A stretch of 64,000 nt of DNA, from assembly GCA_905221605.1 (NCBI GenBank), contig CAJNDS010002091.1, positions 824,501-888,500 on the forward strand. Direction: 5' to 3'. Positions 64,000 to 64,000 of the stretch are shown here, in pieces (within the stretch, counting starts at the first letter, position 1; each line of letters opens with the position of its first letter). Source of the DNA: Symbiodinium natans. Taxonomy: Eukaryota > Sar > Dinophyceae > Suessiales > Symbiodiniaceae. Under the pieces are notes generated by a model. The model was not told the DNA's origin, searched no databases, and saw only the letters and a program-made list of their open reading frames with translations. Position numbers and translations under genes: made by a program.

Positions 64000-64000
64000 C

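Overview
The window looks like nuclear DNA of a dinoflagellate (inferred). TTTAGGG-type repeats are everywhere. Every gene I can model lies on the minus strand, as in dinoflagellate unidirectional gene clusters. Many introns that fit open reading frames use GC-AG as well as GT-AG boundaries. No prokaryotic operons, tRNA or rRNA genes, CRISPR arrays or bacterial insertion sequences were seen. No gene could be assigned a biochemical function with confidence.

Right part (about 52.3-64.0 kb) is a compact tandem array of four intron-containing genes, all on the minus strand. From upstream to downstream they are: the 3' part of a gene entering from beyond 64000 (stop at 63039); a 280-residue protein gene (62752-61630); a small basic, Ser-rich protein gene (about 60.7-59.56 kb); and a long gene (about 59.3-52.4 kb). 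The long gene has a core of 11 exons (58367-52767) that joins in phase into 1442 codons plus a stop. Exon junctions were checked by reading phase by hand.

Left part (1 to about 52 kb) is, at first sight, a mosaic of interstitial telomeric tracts. Short blocks of TTTAGGG or CCCTAAA, with many one-base variants, alternate with unique spacers of 50-150 bp. Reading the spacers on the minus strand shows that about 55 are open in one frame, start after an AG and end at a GT or GC. In about half of them the candidate 5' splice site is the telomeric repeat itself (exon|GTTTAGGG). The simplest reading is that this 'subtelomeric' mosaic is gene territory whose introns are built from, or filled with, telomere-like repeats. 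The same repeats sit inside introns of the long gene on the right, where the gene structure is much firmer. One spacer (41334-40950) is a 128-codon open exon carrying a conserved-looking Cys/His/Trp domain.

The intron and intergenic DNA also holds short non-autonomous elements with terminal inverted repeats. Family A has two copies with 4-bp target duplications and an empty-site relative nearby. Family B has about ten copies, family C five and family D about seven; several others occur as pairs. Some copies contain a telomeric tract inside the element.

Limits: exons were found by eye. Many short GC-rich spacers are open on both strands. Only a few runs of neighbouring left-side exons join in compatible phase, so gene boundaries there are unknown. 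RNA reads or protein homology would settle most points.
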